Source: Paraburkholderia sejongensis (GTDB lineage Bacteria > Pseudomonadota > Gammaproteobacteria > Burkholderiales > Burkholderiaceae). Taken from it: DNA of 64,000 nucleotides. The DNA lies in NCBI RefSeq assembly GCF_020880815.1, contig NZ_JAJITD010000008.1:124001-188000 (forward strand). The letters run 5' to 3'. Positions within the stretch are counted from its first letter, which is position 1, and each line of letters begins with the position of its first letter. Positions 32,389-41,589 of the stretch are shown here, in pieces. The notes beneath the pieces are model-generated. The model made no database searches. It worked only from the letters and a program-made list of their open reading frames with translations, and was not told the DNA's origin. The position numbers and the translations under genes are program-made.

Positions 32389-33933
32389 TCAATCCTCGCG
32401 GCGCAGATGCGGGAACAGAATCACATCGCGAATGCTCGGGCTGTCGGTCAACAGCATCACCAGACGGTCGATACCGATCCCGCAACCACCGGCCGGCGGC
32501 ATCCCGTATTCGAGCGCGCGGATGTAGTCGGCGTCGTAGTACATCGCTTCCTCGTCGCCGGCGTCCTTCTGGTCGACCTGCTTTCTGAAGCGCGCAGCCT
32601 GGTCTTCCGGATCGTTCAGCTCCGAGAAGCCGTTGGCGATCTCGCGGCCGGTGATGAACAGCTCGAAACGCTCGGTGATGCCTTCCACCTTGTCCGACGC
32701 GCGCGCGAGCGGCGAGACCTCGACCGGGTAATCGATGATGTAGGTCGGCTCCCAAAGTTGCGACTCGGCGGTCTCTTCGAACAGCGCCAGTTGCAGCGAG
32801 CCGACACCCGCGTTCAGGAACTGCGGCTGCGACGCGTCGACGCCGAACTTCTTGAGTTCGGTGCGCAGGAACGCGGCATCGGCGAGCTGTTCGTTCGTGT
32901 ATTGCGGTGCGTACTTCTGGATTGCCTGGGTGATCGTCAGGCGATGGAACGGCTTCGACAGATCGAGCTCGCGACCCTGGTAGGTGATGGTCGCGGTGCC
33001 GAGCGCGTCGATCGCCGCCTGGCGGATCAGTTGCTCGGTGAAGTCCATCAGCCACTTGTAGTCGGTGTAGGCCGCGTAGAACTCGATCATCGTGAATTCC
33101 GGGTTGTGGCGCACGGAGACGCCCTCGTTGCGGAAATTACGGTTGATCTCGAACACCCGTTCGAAGCCGCCGACCACCAGCCGCTTCAGATACAGCTCCG
33201 GCGCGATACGCAGGAACATCTGCATGTCGAGCGCGTTGTGGTGGGTGCTGAACGGCTTGGCCGCCGCGCCGCCGGGAATCGGGTGCAGCATCGGCGTTTC
33301 GACTTCCATGAAGTCGGCCTTGGCCATGAAGTTGCGCACCGACGCGATCGCCTTGGTGCGCGCGACGAAGGTGCGGCGCGTTTCCGGCGTGACGATCAGA
33401 TCGACGTAGCGCTGGCGGTACTTCATTTCCTGGTCGGCCAGACCGTGGAACTTGTCCGGCAGCGGGCGTAGCGACTTCGACAGCAGGCGCAGCTCGGTGC
33501 AGCGCACCGACAGCTCGCCCTTGTTGGTGCGGAACAGCACGCCGCGCGCGGCGACGATGTCGCCCATGTCCCACTTCTTGAACGCGTCGTAGGTGTCCTG
33601 ACCGACGTCGGCCGGCGTGATGAAGAACTGGATCTGACCCGAGCCGTCGCGCACCGTCGCGAAGCTGGCCTTGCCCATCACGCGCTTGAGCATCATGCGC
33701 CCGGCGATCGCGACTTCGAGCGGGTTCGCCTCGAGCGCTTCCTTGTCGGTGTGCTCGTACTGCGCCTGCAGGTCTTCGGCGTGGTGCGTGGGACGGAAAT
33801 CGTTCGGATAGGCGACGCCTTGCTCGCGCAACTCGCGCAGCTTTTCGCGGCGCTCGGCGATGATCTTGTTGTCGTCCGCTTCGGGCGCGACAGGCGCTGC
33901 GGGCGCGGCATTCGGCTGGGTCGGTTCGGTCAT
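32389..33933 (-). CDS. lysS: Lysyl-tRNA synthetase (class II)
   Basis: 514 residues. It has an N-terminal OB-fold anticodon-binding domain (GRMMLKRVMGKASFATVRDGSG near 71-92) followed by the class II catalytic core. Motif 2 has FRNEGVSVRHNPEFTMIEFY, and motif 3 is GCGIGIDRLVMLLT near the C-terminus. The length fits bacterial class II LysRS (505 in E. coli). It lies downstream of prfB as in E. coli, but the intergenic region has a credible own promoter. Confidence 0.97.
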   Translation of the reverse strand: MTEPTQPNAAPAAPVAPEADDNKIIAERREKLRELREQGVAYPNDFRPTHHAEDLQAQYEHTDKEALEANPLEVAIAGRMMLKRVMGKASFATVRDGSGQIQFFITPADVGQDTYDAFKKWDMGDIVAARGVLFRTNKGELSVRCTELRLLSKSLRPLPDKFHGLADQEMKYRQRYVDLIVTPETRRTFVARTKAIASVRNFMAKADFMEVETPMLHPIPGGAAAKPFSTHHNALDMQMFLRIAPELYLKRLVVGGFERVFEINRNFRNEGVSVRHNPEFTMIEFYAAYTDYKWLMDFTEQLIRQAAIDALGTATITYQGRELDLSKPFHRLTITQAIQKYAPQYTNEQLADAAFLRTELKKFGVDASQPQFLNAGVGSLQLALFEETAESQLWEPTYIIDYPVEVSPLARASDKVEGITERFELFITGREIANGFSELNDPEDQAARFRKQVDQKDAGDEEAMYYDADYIRALEYGMPPAGGCGIGIDRLVMLLTDSPSIRDVILFPHLRRED

Positions 33934-33989
33934 GGTGATGTGGTATTCGGTGGTCCGCCGCGGCGTGGGCCGCGGGCGGCAAGCCAGTC

Positions 33990-34017
33990 AGTATAAAAAC
34001 CTCAGGCGGTCAAACAA
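33990..34017 (-). promoter_or_regulatory. Putative internal promoter for lysS
   Basis: On the minus strand TTGTTT (34017-34012), a 16-bp spacer, and TATACT (33995-33990). The inferred leader to the lysS ATG at 33933 is about 50 nt. Confidence 0.5.
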
Positions 34018-34075
34018 GAGGCAAGAAACGGCGACGCGGCCAGGGGCAGGCCGCAGCGGGCCGCGCCGGTTGCGC

Positions 34076-35180
34076 TTAGACGCCCTGTTTCAGGCTCGCG
34101 CTGATGAACGGATCGAGATCGCCGTCGAGCACGCTCTTCGTGTTGCTGATTTCGACGTTGGTGCGCAGATCCTTGATGCGGCTGTTGTCGAGCACGTACG
34201 AGCGGATCTGGTGACCCCAGCCCACATCGGTCTTGCCCGCTTCGAGCTTGTCCTGCTCGGCCTGACGCTTGCGGATTTCCGCTTCGTACAGGCGCGACTT
34301 CAGCATTGCCATCGCTTCGGCGCGGTTGCGGTGCTGCGAGCGGTCGTTCTGGCACTGCACGACGATGCCCGACGGCATATGCGTAATACGCACCGCCGAG
34401 TCGGTCTTGTTGATGTGCTGACCGCCCGCGCCGGACGCGCGGTAGGTGTCGATGCGCAGATCGGCCGGATTGATGTCGACTTCGATCGAGTCGTCGATTT
34501 CCGGATACACGAACACCGACGAGAACGACGTATGGCGGCCGCCCGACGAGTCGAACGGCGACTTGCGCACGAGCCGGTGCACGCCGGTTTCGGTGCGCAG
34601 GAAGCCGTACGCGTATTCGCCTTCGATCTTGATCGTCGCGTTCTTGATGCCAGCGACGTCGCCTTCGGTCTGTTCGAGCACTTCGGTCTTGAAGCCCTTG
34701 CGTTCGCAGTAGCGCAGATACTGGCGCAGCAGCATCGACGCCCAGTCGCACGCCTCGGTGCCGCCGGCGCCGGCCTGGATGTCCAGAAACGCGTTGTTCG
34801 GGTCGGCCGGGTTCGCGAACATGCGGCGAAATTCCATGTCGGCGACGCGCGCCTCGATGCCCTGCGCATCGGCTTCGCACGCGAGCAGCGTGTCGTCGTC
34901 GGCTTCTTCGCGCGCCATCTCGAACAGGTCCTGGGCGTCGCGCACGTCGTTGCTGAGCGACGTGAGCTTGCCGACCGTGTCGTCGAGCAGTTTCTTTTCC
35001 TTGCCCAGTGCCTGGGCGTGTTTAGCGTCGTTCCAGACGTTCGGGTCTTCGAGTTCCCGGTTGACTTCGATTAGACGCAGTGCTTTGTCGTCGTAGTCAA
35101 AGATACCCCCGTAGGTCGTCCGCGCGCTTGCGCAGGTCGGCCAGAGAGGCTTCGATCGCGTTGAGACGTTCCGCTTCCAT
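34076..35180 (-). CDS. prfB: Peptide chain release factor 2, with programmed +1 frameshift
   Basis: RF2 recognises UGA and UAA. The gene is in two frames. Codons 1-27 run from ATG 35180 to CTT 35100-35102, then an in-frame TGA at 35099-35097. A +1 shift that skips base 35099 resumes at GAC (35098-35096), giving a 367-residue product (E. coli 365). The shift site has every known element: a GGGGG Shine-Dalgarno-like run three bases before the slippery CTT, then TGA followed by C. Downstream are the catalytic GGQ in ASGAGGQHINK and the stop-codon reader region. This is programmed autoregulation by RF2 level, not a mutation. The gene lies between recJ and lysS. Confidence 0.97.
35095..35112 (-). 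promoter_or_regulatory. RF2 +1 frameshift signal
   Basis: On the minus strand the site reads GGGGG-TAT-CTT-TGA-C. CTT is the slippery codon, TGA the slow stop and GGGGG the internal Shine-Dalgarno mimic. The layout is identical to E. coli prfB. Confidence 0.95.
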
Positions 35181-35211
35181 GTCGATCTTCTATTCTGCGT
35201 AAAAGGCAGAA

Positions 35212-35217
35212 ATTATA
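35212..35217 (-). promoter_or_regulatory. -10 element before prfB
   Basis: A perfect TATAAT on the minus strand, 31 bp upstream of the prfB ATG, with a weak -35. The leader after it can form a small hairpin, TTCTGC/GCAGAA. Confidence 0.5.
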
Positions 35218-35368
35218 GCCGATCGGCGCGCCGCGCCGGAGCCTTACGGGCGATCCGGCGTGGGTTTGCGGTTGATTTTGCGGAGATTTTCGAGGCTTTG
35301 GCCGGGCTGGCATTCCGCACGGGAAGCACAATGCCGCAGCCCGGCGCGGCCGGCGTTGCCCACAGGCT

Positions 35369-37075
35369 TCAGCTCAGCGCGTGCTCGACGATCAGCTGCA
35401 CGCGCGACACGCCGTTCCACGTATCGCTCGCTAGCCGGTACGCGAGCGTGGTGCGCGCGGGCAGCGTGTCGGTATGGTTGAACCAGATCGCGTTGAAACG
35501 CTGGCGGCCGCGCAGCAGTTGCAGTTTCAGATGCTTGTCCTTGACGAGCGCCTGCGAGGCGATCTCGAACTCGCCGGAAAAGAGCGGCGCGGGAAAGCCC
35601 TGACCCCACACGGCCGCATCGAGCATCTCGACGAATTGCGGCGTGAAGTACGCATCTTCGAGCTCGCCGTCGGTTTCGACCGTGCGCGCGAGCGCTTCGG
35701 GAGACAGCCATTCGCGGCCGACCGCCTCGAACGCGGCGGTGAAGCGCGGCACGTCGGCGGCGGCGATCGACAGACCCGCGGCCATCGCGTGGCCGCCGAA
35801 CTTGACGATCAGGTCCGGTTCGCGCTTCGAGATCAGATCGAGCGCGTCGCGCAGATGGAAGCCCGCGATCGAGCGGCCCGAGCCCTTGACCATCACGCCG
35901 CTGTCGTCGGCCGGCGCAAAGGTGAACGACGGCCGGTGGAATTTTTCTTTCAGCCGCCCGGCGACGATGCCGATCACCCCCTGATGCCAACTCGGGTTGA
36001 ACAGCGTGATCGTGGTCGAGCCCGCGGGATCGACCGTGGCCAGATCGTCGAGCGCCTGCTGCTGCATGCCCGCCTCGATCTCGCGGCGCTCGCGGTTCAT
36101 CGTGTCGAGCTGCTGCGCGAGTTCCCATGCGCGGCCGACATCGTCTGTGGTCAGGCATTCGATTCCGAGCGACATGTCCGACAGCCGGCCCGCCGCGTTC
36201 AGACGCGGGCCGAGCGCGAAGCCGAGGTCGAAGCCGGACGCGCTGCGCGCATCGCGCGCGGCGGCGCGAAAGAGCGCCGCGATGCCGAGCTGCATGCGGC
36301 CCTTGCGGATCCGCTGCAATCCTTGCGCGACCAGCACGCGGTTGTTGCCGTCGAGCTTGACCACGTCGGCGACGGTGCCGAGCGCGACCAGGTCGAGCAG
36401 GCCGTCCAGACGCGGCTCGGCCAGCGCGTCGCCGAACGCGCCGCGGCGGCGCAGTTCCGCGCGCAACGCGAGCAGCACGTAGAACATCACGCCGACGCCG
36501 GCGATGCATTTGCTCGGGAACGTGCAGCCCGGCTGGTTCGGATTGACGATCGCGCGCGCGGCGGGCAGCTCGTCGCCGGGCAGGTGGTGGTCGGTGACCA
36601 GCACGTCGATACCGAACGCGTTGGCCGCCTCGACGCCGTCGACGCTGGCAATGCCGTTATCGACGGTGATCAGCAGATCGGGCTTGCCGGCTGGCGCGCT
36701 CGCCGCCAGCGCGACGATGTCCGGCGTGAGGCCGTAGCCGTGCTCCATCCGGTTCGGCACCAGATAGTCGATCCGGCCGCCGAACATGCGCAGCCCGCGC
36801 ACCGCGACCGCGCAGGCGGTCGCGCCGTCGCAGTCGTAGTCGGCCACCACCAGCATCCGGCGTTTGTGCTGGATCGCGTCGGCGAGCAGCGCGGCGGCGT
36901 CGTCGCAGCCTTTCAGGGCAGCCGGCGGCACCAGCCGCGCGAGGCCGGTTTCGATGTCCTCGGGCAGGCACACGCCGCGCGACGCATAGAGGCGCGCGAG
37001 CACCGGGTGCAGGCCGTGGCGGGTCAGCACTTCGGCGTCGACCGGGGAGCAGGGGCGTGTAACGATTTGGGTCAT
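35369..37075 (-). CDS. recJ: Single-stranded-DNA-specific exonuclease RecJ
   Basis: A 568-residue 5'-3' exonuclease of recombination and mismatch repair. DHH-family motifs: ADYDCDG (Asp79, Asp81, Asp83), TVDNG near 137-141, DHH at 162-164 in TDHHLPGDE, and GTVADVV near 236. The DHHA1 segment has GSGRSIAGFHLRDAL and KFGGHAMAAG. The length is near E. coli RecJ (577). It is transcribed from the upstream hypothetical gene (40-bp gap) toward prfB and lysS, the recJ-prfB-lysS order also seen in E. coli. Confidence 0.96.
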   Translation of the reverse strand: MTQIVTRPCSPVDAEVLTRHGLHPVLARLYASRGVCLPEDIETGLARLVPPAALKGCDDAAALLADAIQHKRRMLVVADYDCDGATACAVAVRGLRMFGGRIDYLVPNRMEHGYGLTPDIVALAASAPAGKPDLLITVDNGIASVDGVEAANAFGIDVLVTDHHLPGDELPAARAIVNPNQPGCTFPSKCIAGVGVMFYVLLALRAELRRRGAFGDALAEPRLDGLLDLVALGTVADVVKLDGNNRVLVAQGLQRIRKGRMQLGIAALFRAAARDARSASGFDLGFALGPRLNAAGRLSDMSLGIECLTTDDVGRAWELAQQLDTMNRERREIEAGMQQQALDDLATVDPAGSTTITLFNPSWHQGVIGIVAGRLKEKFHRPSFTFAPADDSGVMVKGSGRSIAGFHLRDALDLISKREPDLIVKFGGHAMAAGLSIAAADVPRFTAAFEAVGREWLSPEALARTVETDGELEDAYFTPQFVEMLDAAVWGQGFPAPLFSGEFEIASQALVKDKHLKLQLLRGRQRFNAIWFNHTDTLPARTTLAYRLASDTWNGVSRVQLIVEHALS

Positions 37076-37115
37076 GCGGAAAGGCCGTCAATCAGTCGAT
37101 CGGCAAAGCGATCGG

Positions 37116-38213
37116 TCATTCGATGAACAGCGAGGCCAGCACGCGCCGTCGCCAGAATTTGCGCAGATCGCCGCGCGTGATGTTGAGCGTGACCGAGCCG
37201 GTGTCGCCGCACAGCGTCAGACCGAGTTCGGCCAGTTCGCCGGCTTGCAGCGCGGCGAGCGCGGGTTCGAACCAGTCGATTTGCAGCGCGGCGAACGCGT
37301 CGTTCCAGCGCGCCCAGTCCTGCTCGATGTACGGCGCGGAGAACGGGTCGAGTTCGACGAGGGTGCCGGCGGCGCCGTTGGTGGCGTCACGCCGCACCGC
37401 CGCCAGGCCGCCGAACGATGCCGGCGGCGCGCCGATGGGCACGCCCGCGCTGAGCGCGAGTCCGCGGGTCGCGGCGGCATCGGAGAGCACCGTCCCGAAC
37501 GGACTGCGCACCGGCCGCGCGACGCCCTGCGCATGAAACCAGATCGAGTTCACGGCCGGCAGCCCGCGCGCCTCGCGCGCTTCGTTGACCGGATGCTCGA
37601 ACCACGCCATCTGCACTTCGTTCTGCAGCTTCATCCACGCGCGCGAACGCTCGCCGGAATGCGCTTCGTGCGGCAGCCAGATCTCGATATTGCGGCCGCT
37701 CGCGCGCAGCGGCGATGCGCCGGCGAGCGTGCCGAAGTTCTCGCTCGACAGATACCAGCGGGCCGGCCGCGGCGCCTCGATACGCACGCCCAGTTCCTCG
37801 ATCAGCGGCCGCGCGACCGCCAGCAGCGCGCTGGCATCGGCGTCGGACAGCTCCAGTGATGCAGGGTCGATCAGCACCAGATGGTCATGCGCGATGCGCA
37901 CGTGCACCGGCTGCACGCAGGCCCACGTCGCGTCGCCGGGCTCGCCGCCGTCGGCGCGCAGCATGTAGGGCGCGAGCGGCGCTTCGTCGGCGGCGGCGGA
38001 CGCGCCGTCGGCCAGCGCGCCGAATTGCCGGGCGACCCAGCGTTCGTGCGGCAGCGTGCGCTGAAAATCCTCGCCGGCCACCCGTTCGACCAGGGTGGCG
38101 CGCGCGATCAGTTTGTCGAGCGCGGGACTATGGATGTCGTGCAGGGCGGTGGAGGCATCGGCCGCGGCGGGCAGCGCGAACGGCAGCAGAAGATGGAGGC
38201 GGTCGGCAGGCAT
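37116..38213 (-). CDS. Conserved hypothetical protein (COG4255-like)
   Basis: A 365-residue protein that I recognise only as a conserved proteobacterial family often found beside recJ. The label phosphoglycerate mutase is sometimes carried by homologues, but no phosphoglycerate mutase motif is visible. It has a Leu/Ala-rich start (MPADRLHLLLPFALP), then ARPARWYLSSENFGTLAG, the segment IEIWLPHEAHSGERSRAWMKLQNEVQMAWF, and a basic C-terminus ending in RRRVLASLFIE. No signal peptide or membrane helix is seen. ATG 38213 is chosen; the frame upstream is low-complexity. A TACAAT 11 bp upstream suggests a near-leaderless message. Confidence 0.75.
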   Translation of the reverse strand: MPADRLHLLLPFALPAAADASTALHDIHSPALDKLIARATLVERVAGEDFQRTLPHERWVARQFGALADGASAAADEAPLAPYMLRADGGEPGDATWACVQPVHVRIAHDHLVLIDPASLELSDADASALLAVARPLIEELGVRIEAPRPARWYLSSENFGTLAGASPLRASGRNIEIWLPHEAHSGERSRAWMKLQNEVQMAWFEHPVNEAREARGLPAVNSIWFHAQGVARPVRSPFGTVLSDAAATRGLALSAGVPIGAPPASFGGLAAVRRDATNGAAGTLVELDPFSAPYIEQDWARWNDAFAALQIDWFEPALAALQAGELAELGLTLCGDTGSVTLNITRGDLRKFWRRRVLASLFIE

Positions 38214-38526
38214 GATGCTGCGCATTGTAGGGCAAACGGGGCGGTTGATTCGAGCCGGCGCGTGGGCGGGCGCCGCGGTATCGACGGCGGCTTCGCCGCG
38301 CATGCGCGTTACGCGAGGCGGCGGCATTGTATGGCAAACTTCGCGCTTGATCGCGGCAGGCGGCGAGCGCCGCGGACCGATCGGACCCGCGGTCGGTCCC
38401 GCGCTCGGACCCGGAACGATCGGCCGCGCCGCAGGCCCAACGATCACGACGTCAGGCGCCCAGGCAGACGCTTTGCGTTTGCCGCGCAGCACGGCACACC
38501 GCCGCAGAAACGCACAAAGGATTCGC
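38214..38526. other. Divergent intergenic region before lolC
   Basis: 313 bp, very G+C-rich. It holds a 16-bp direct repeat (GCATTGTAKGGCAAAC at 38222-38237 and 38324-38339) whose minus strand contains TACAAT in both copies. No gene or strong plus-strand promoter was found. Confidence 0.5.
38222..38339. repeat. Pair of 16-bp direct repeats carrying TACAAT
   Basis: Two copies differing at one position, with starts 102 bp apart. On the minus strand each provides a -10-like hexamer, so they may be tandem promoters of the 37116-38213 gene. Confidence 0.5.
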
Positions 38527-39772
38527 TTGAAATTTCCCTACGAATGGCAGATTGGCTGGCGCTACACCCGCGCCGGCAAACGCACGACCGGTAACGGCTT
38601 CATCTCGTTCATCGCGCTGGTGTCGATGTCGGGCATCGCGCTCGGCGTCGCCGCGCTGATCGTCGTGCTGTCGGTGATGAACGGCTTCCAGAAGGAGGTG
38701 CGCGACCGCATGCTGTCGGTGCTCGCGCACGTCGAAATTTTCTCGCCGACCGGCTCGATGCCCGATTGGCAGCTGACCGCGCAGGAAGCGCGGCAGAACA
38801 AGTCGGTGATCGGCGCCGCGCCCTATATCGACGCGCAGGCGCTGCTCACGCGCCAGAACGCGGTCAGCGGCGTCGCGCTGCGCGGCGTGGAGCCGTCGCT
38901 GGAGCCGCAGGTGTCCGACATCGGCAAGGAAATGAAAGGCGGCAAGCTGACCGACCTGACGCCGGGCGACTTCGGCATCGTGCTCGGCGCGGACCTCGCC
39001 GCCAGTCTCGGCGTGCAGCTGAACGACAAGATCACGCTGGTCGCGCCCGAAGGCACGATCACGCCGGCCGGCATGCTGCCGCGCCTGAAGCAGTTCACGG
39101 TGGTCGGCATCTTCGAGTCGGGCCATTACGAATACGACAGCACGCTCGCGCTGATCAACATCAAGGACGCGCAGGCGCTGTTCCGGCTGCCGGCGCCGAG
39201 CGGCGTGCGGCTGCGTCTGCAGGACATGCAGCGCGCGCCGGAAGTCGCGCATCAGCTCGCGCGCAGCCTGTCGGGCGACCTTTACATCCGCGACTGGACC
39301 CAGCAGAACAAGACCTGGTTCTCCGCGGTGCAGATCGAAAAACGCATGATGTTCATCATCCTCACGCTGATCATCGCGGTGGCGGCGTTCAATCTGGTTT
39401 CGTCGCTGGTGATGACGGTGACCAACAAGCAGGCCGATATCGCGATCCTGCGCACGCTCGGCGCGCAGCCCGGCTCGATCATGAAGATTTTCGTCGTGCA
39501 GGGTGTGACGATCGGCTTTATCGGCACCGCGCTCGGCGTCGCGCTCGGCTGTCTGATCGCGTGGAGCATTCCGTGGCTCGTGCCGATGATCGAACATCTG
39601 CTCGGCGTGCAGTTTCTGCCGCCGTCGGTGTATTTCATCAGCGAACTGCCGTCCGAACTGGTGCCGGCCGACGTCGCGCGCATCGGCATCATCGCGTTCG
39701 TGCTGTCGGCGCTGGCGACGCTTTATCCGAGCTGGCGCGCCGCGAAGGTCCGTCCGGCGGAGGCGCTGCGTT

Positions 39773-39780
<8 letters not shown>
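38527..39780 (+). CDS. lolC: Lipoprotein-releasing ABC permease LolC/LolE family
   Basis: A 417-residue inner-membrane permease that extracts lipoproteins for transfer to LolA. There is one transmembrane helix near the N-terminus (GFISFIALVSMSGIALGVAALIVVLSVMNG). A periplasmic domain of about 220 residues follows, then three C-terminal helices (MFIILTLIIAVAAFNLVSSLVM, VTIGFIGTALGVALGCLIAW and IGIIAFVLSALATLY). Translation must start at TTG 38527, the only start that gives the family N-terminus KFPYEWQIGWRYTR; AAAGG lies upstream. Only one permease gene is present next to lolD, so it may work as a homodimer (LolF-like). Confidence 0.92.
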
Positions 39781-40540
<760 letters not shown>

Positions 40541-40678
40541 CGGCGGCAGGCGGAGCGGCATAAAGCGCGACGTAAAGGCCACGTAAAGCGCGGCATGATC
40601 GTTGCGCGCTGACCCGCACTTGCGGGCGCCGCCGGCGCGAGCCGGGCGGCGCCTGTTCCATTGCTAGCGAGACAGCCC

Positions 40679-41467
40679 ATGTGGATCGACACCCACTGTC
40701 ATCTGGACGCCTCGGAGTTCGACCCCGACCGTGACGCGGTCGCCGCGGCGGCGCGCCGCGCCGGCGTGTCGCGCATCGTGATTCCGGCGATCGGGCGACA
40801 GAACTTCGCGGCGGTGCGCGAGCTCGCGCACCGCGTCGACGGCGGCGCGTACGCGCTCGGCATTCATCCGCTGTTCACCCCGAACGCCGCCGACGGCGAC
40901 CTCGACCTGCTGCGCATGGAAATCGAGGCGAGTCTGGACGATCCGCGCTTCGTCGGTATCGGCGAGATCGGACTGGACTTTTTCGTCGAGGGACTCGATG
41001 AAGCGCGTCAGCAGTTTTTCTACAACGGCCAGTTGCAGCTCGCGCGCGAATTCGATCTGCCGGTGATCTGCCACGTGCGCAAATCGCAGGATCAGGTAAT
41101 CGCGGGGCTGCGCCGCCATCAGATTCATCGCGGAATCGCGCACGCGTTCAACGGCAGCTTCCAGCAGGCGCAGGCTTATCTCGATCAGGGCATGCATCTG
41201 GGCTTCGGCGGCAATCTGACCTTCGAGCGCGCGCGCCAGATTCGCCGGCTCGCGGAGCAACTGCCGCTCGACGCGCTGGTGGTCGAGACCGACGCGCCCG
41301 ACATCGCACCGTCGTGGATCTACAAGCAGCGCAACTCGCCCGAGCAGATTCCCGCGATCGGCGCGGGCCTCGCGCAACTGCGCGGCCTCACTGCCGACGC
41401 AACGGCCCTAGGCACAACGGCTAACGCGCTCGCCGCGCTGCCGCGACTCGCACTTTCGTCTGCATAA
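40679..41467 (+). CDS. tatD: TatD-family metal-dependent deoxyribonuclease
   Basis: A 262-residue TIM-barrel hydrolase. Metal ligands: HCH at 6-8 (MWIDTHCHLD), Glu in GIGEIGLDFF near 94-103, His in ICHVRKS near 131-137, His in AHAFNGS near 155, and Asp in VETDAPD near 205. TatD proteins act as 3'-5' exonucleases in DNA repair; paralogues (YcfH/YjjV) are hard to separate by eye. ATG 40679 is preferred over the in-frame TTG at 40661. Confidence 0.88.
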   Translation: MWIDTHCHLDASEFDPDRDAVAAAARRAGVSRIVIPAIGRQNFAAVRELAHRVDGGAYALGIHPLFTPNAADGDLDLLRMEIEASLDDPRFVGIGEIGLDFFVEGLDEARQQFFYNGQLQLAREFDLPVICHVRKSQDQVIAGLRRHQIHRGIAHAFNGSFQQAQAYLDQGMHLGFGGNLTFERARQIRRLAEQLPLDALVVETDAPDIAPSWIYKQRNSPEQIPAIGAGLAQLRGLTADATALGTTANALAALPRLALSSA

Positions 41468-41589
41468 TCGACTGGTTGGTCGAACGAATTACGCGCCGCG
41501 CAATTGCACGCCCGGCGGGCTCGCTGCTGCCTGTTTGCGGTGCGCGGTCCGGCGTGTGACGAAGCCGGCGCCGGTGGCGCGGAGGGCGA

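Noticed and set aside
35097..35099. In-frame TGA in prfB as a disabling mutation
   Set aside because: The surrounding sequence has all the elements of the known RF2 frameshift site, so it is programmed.
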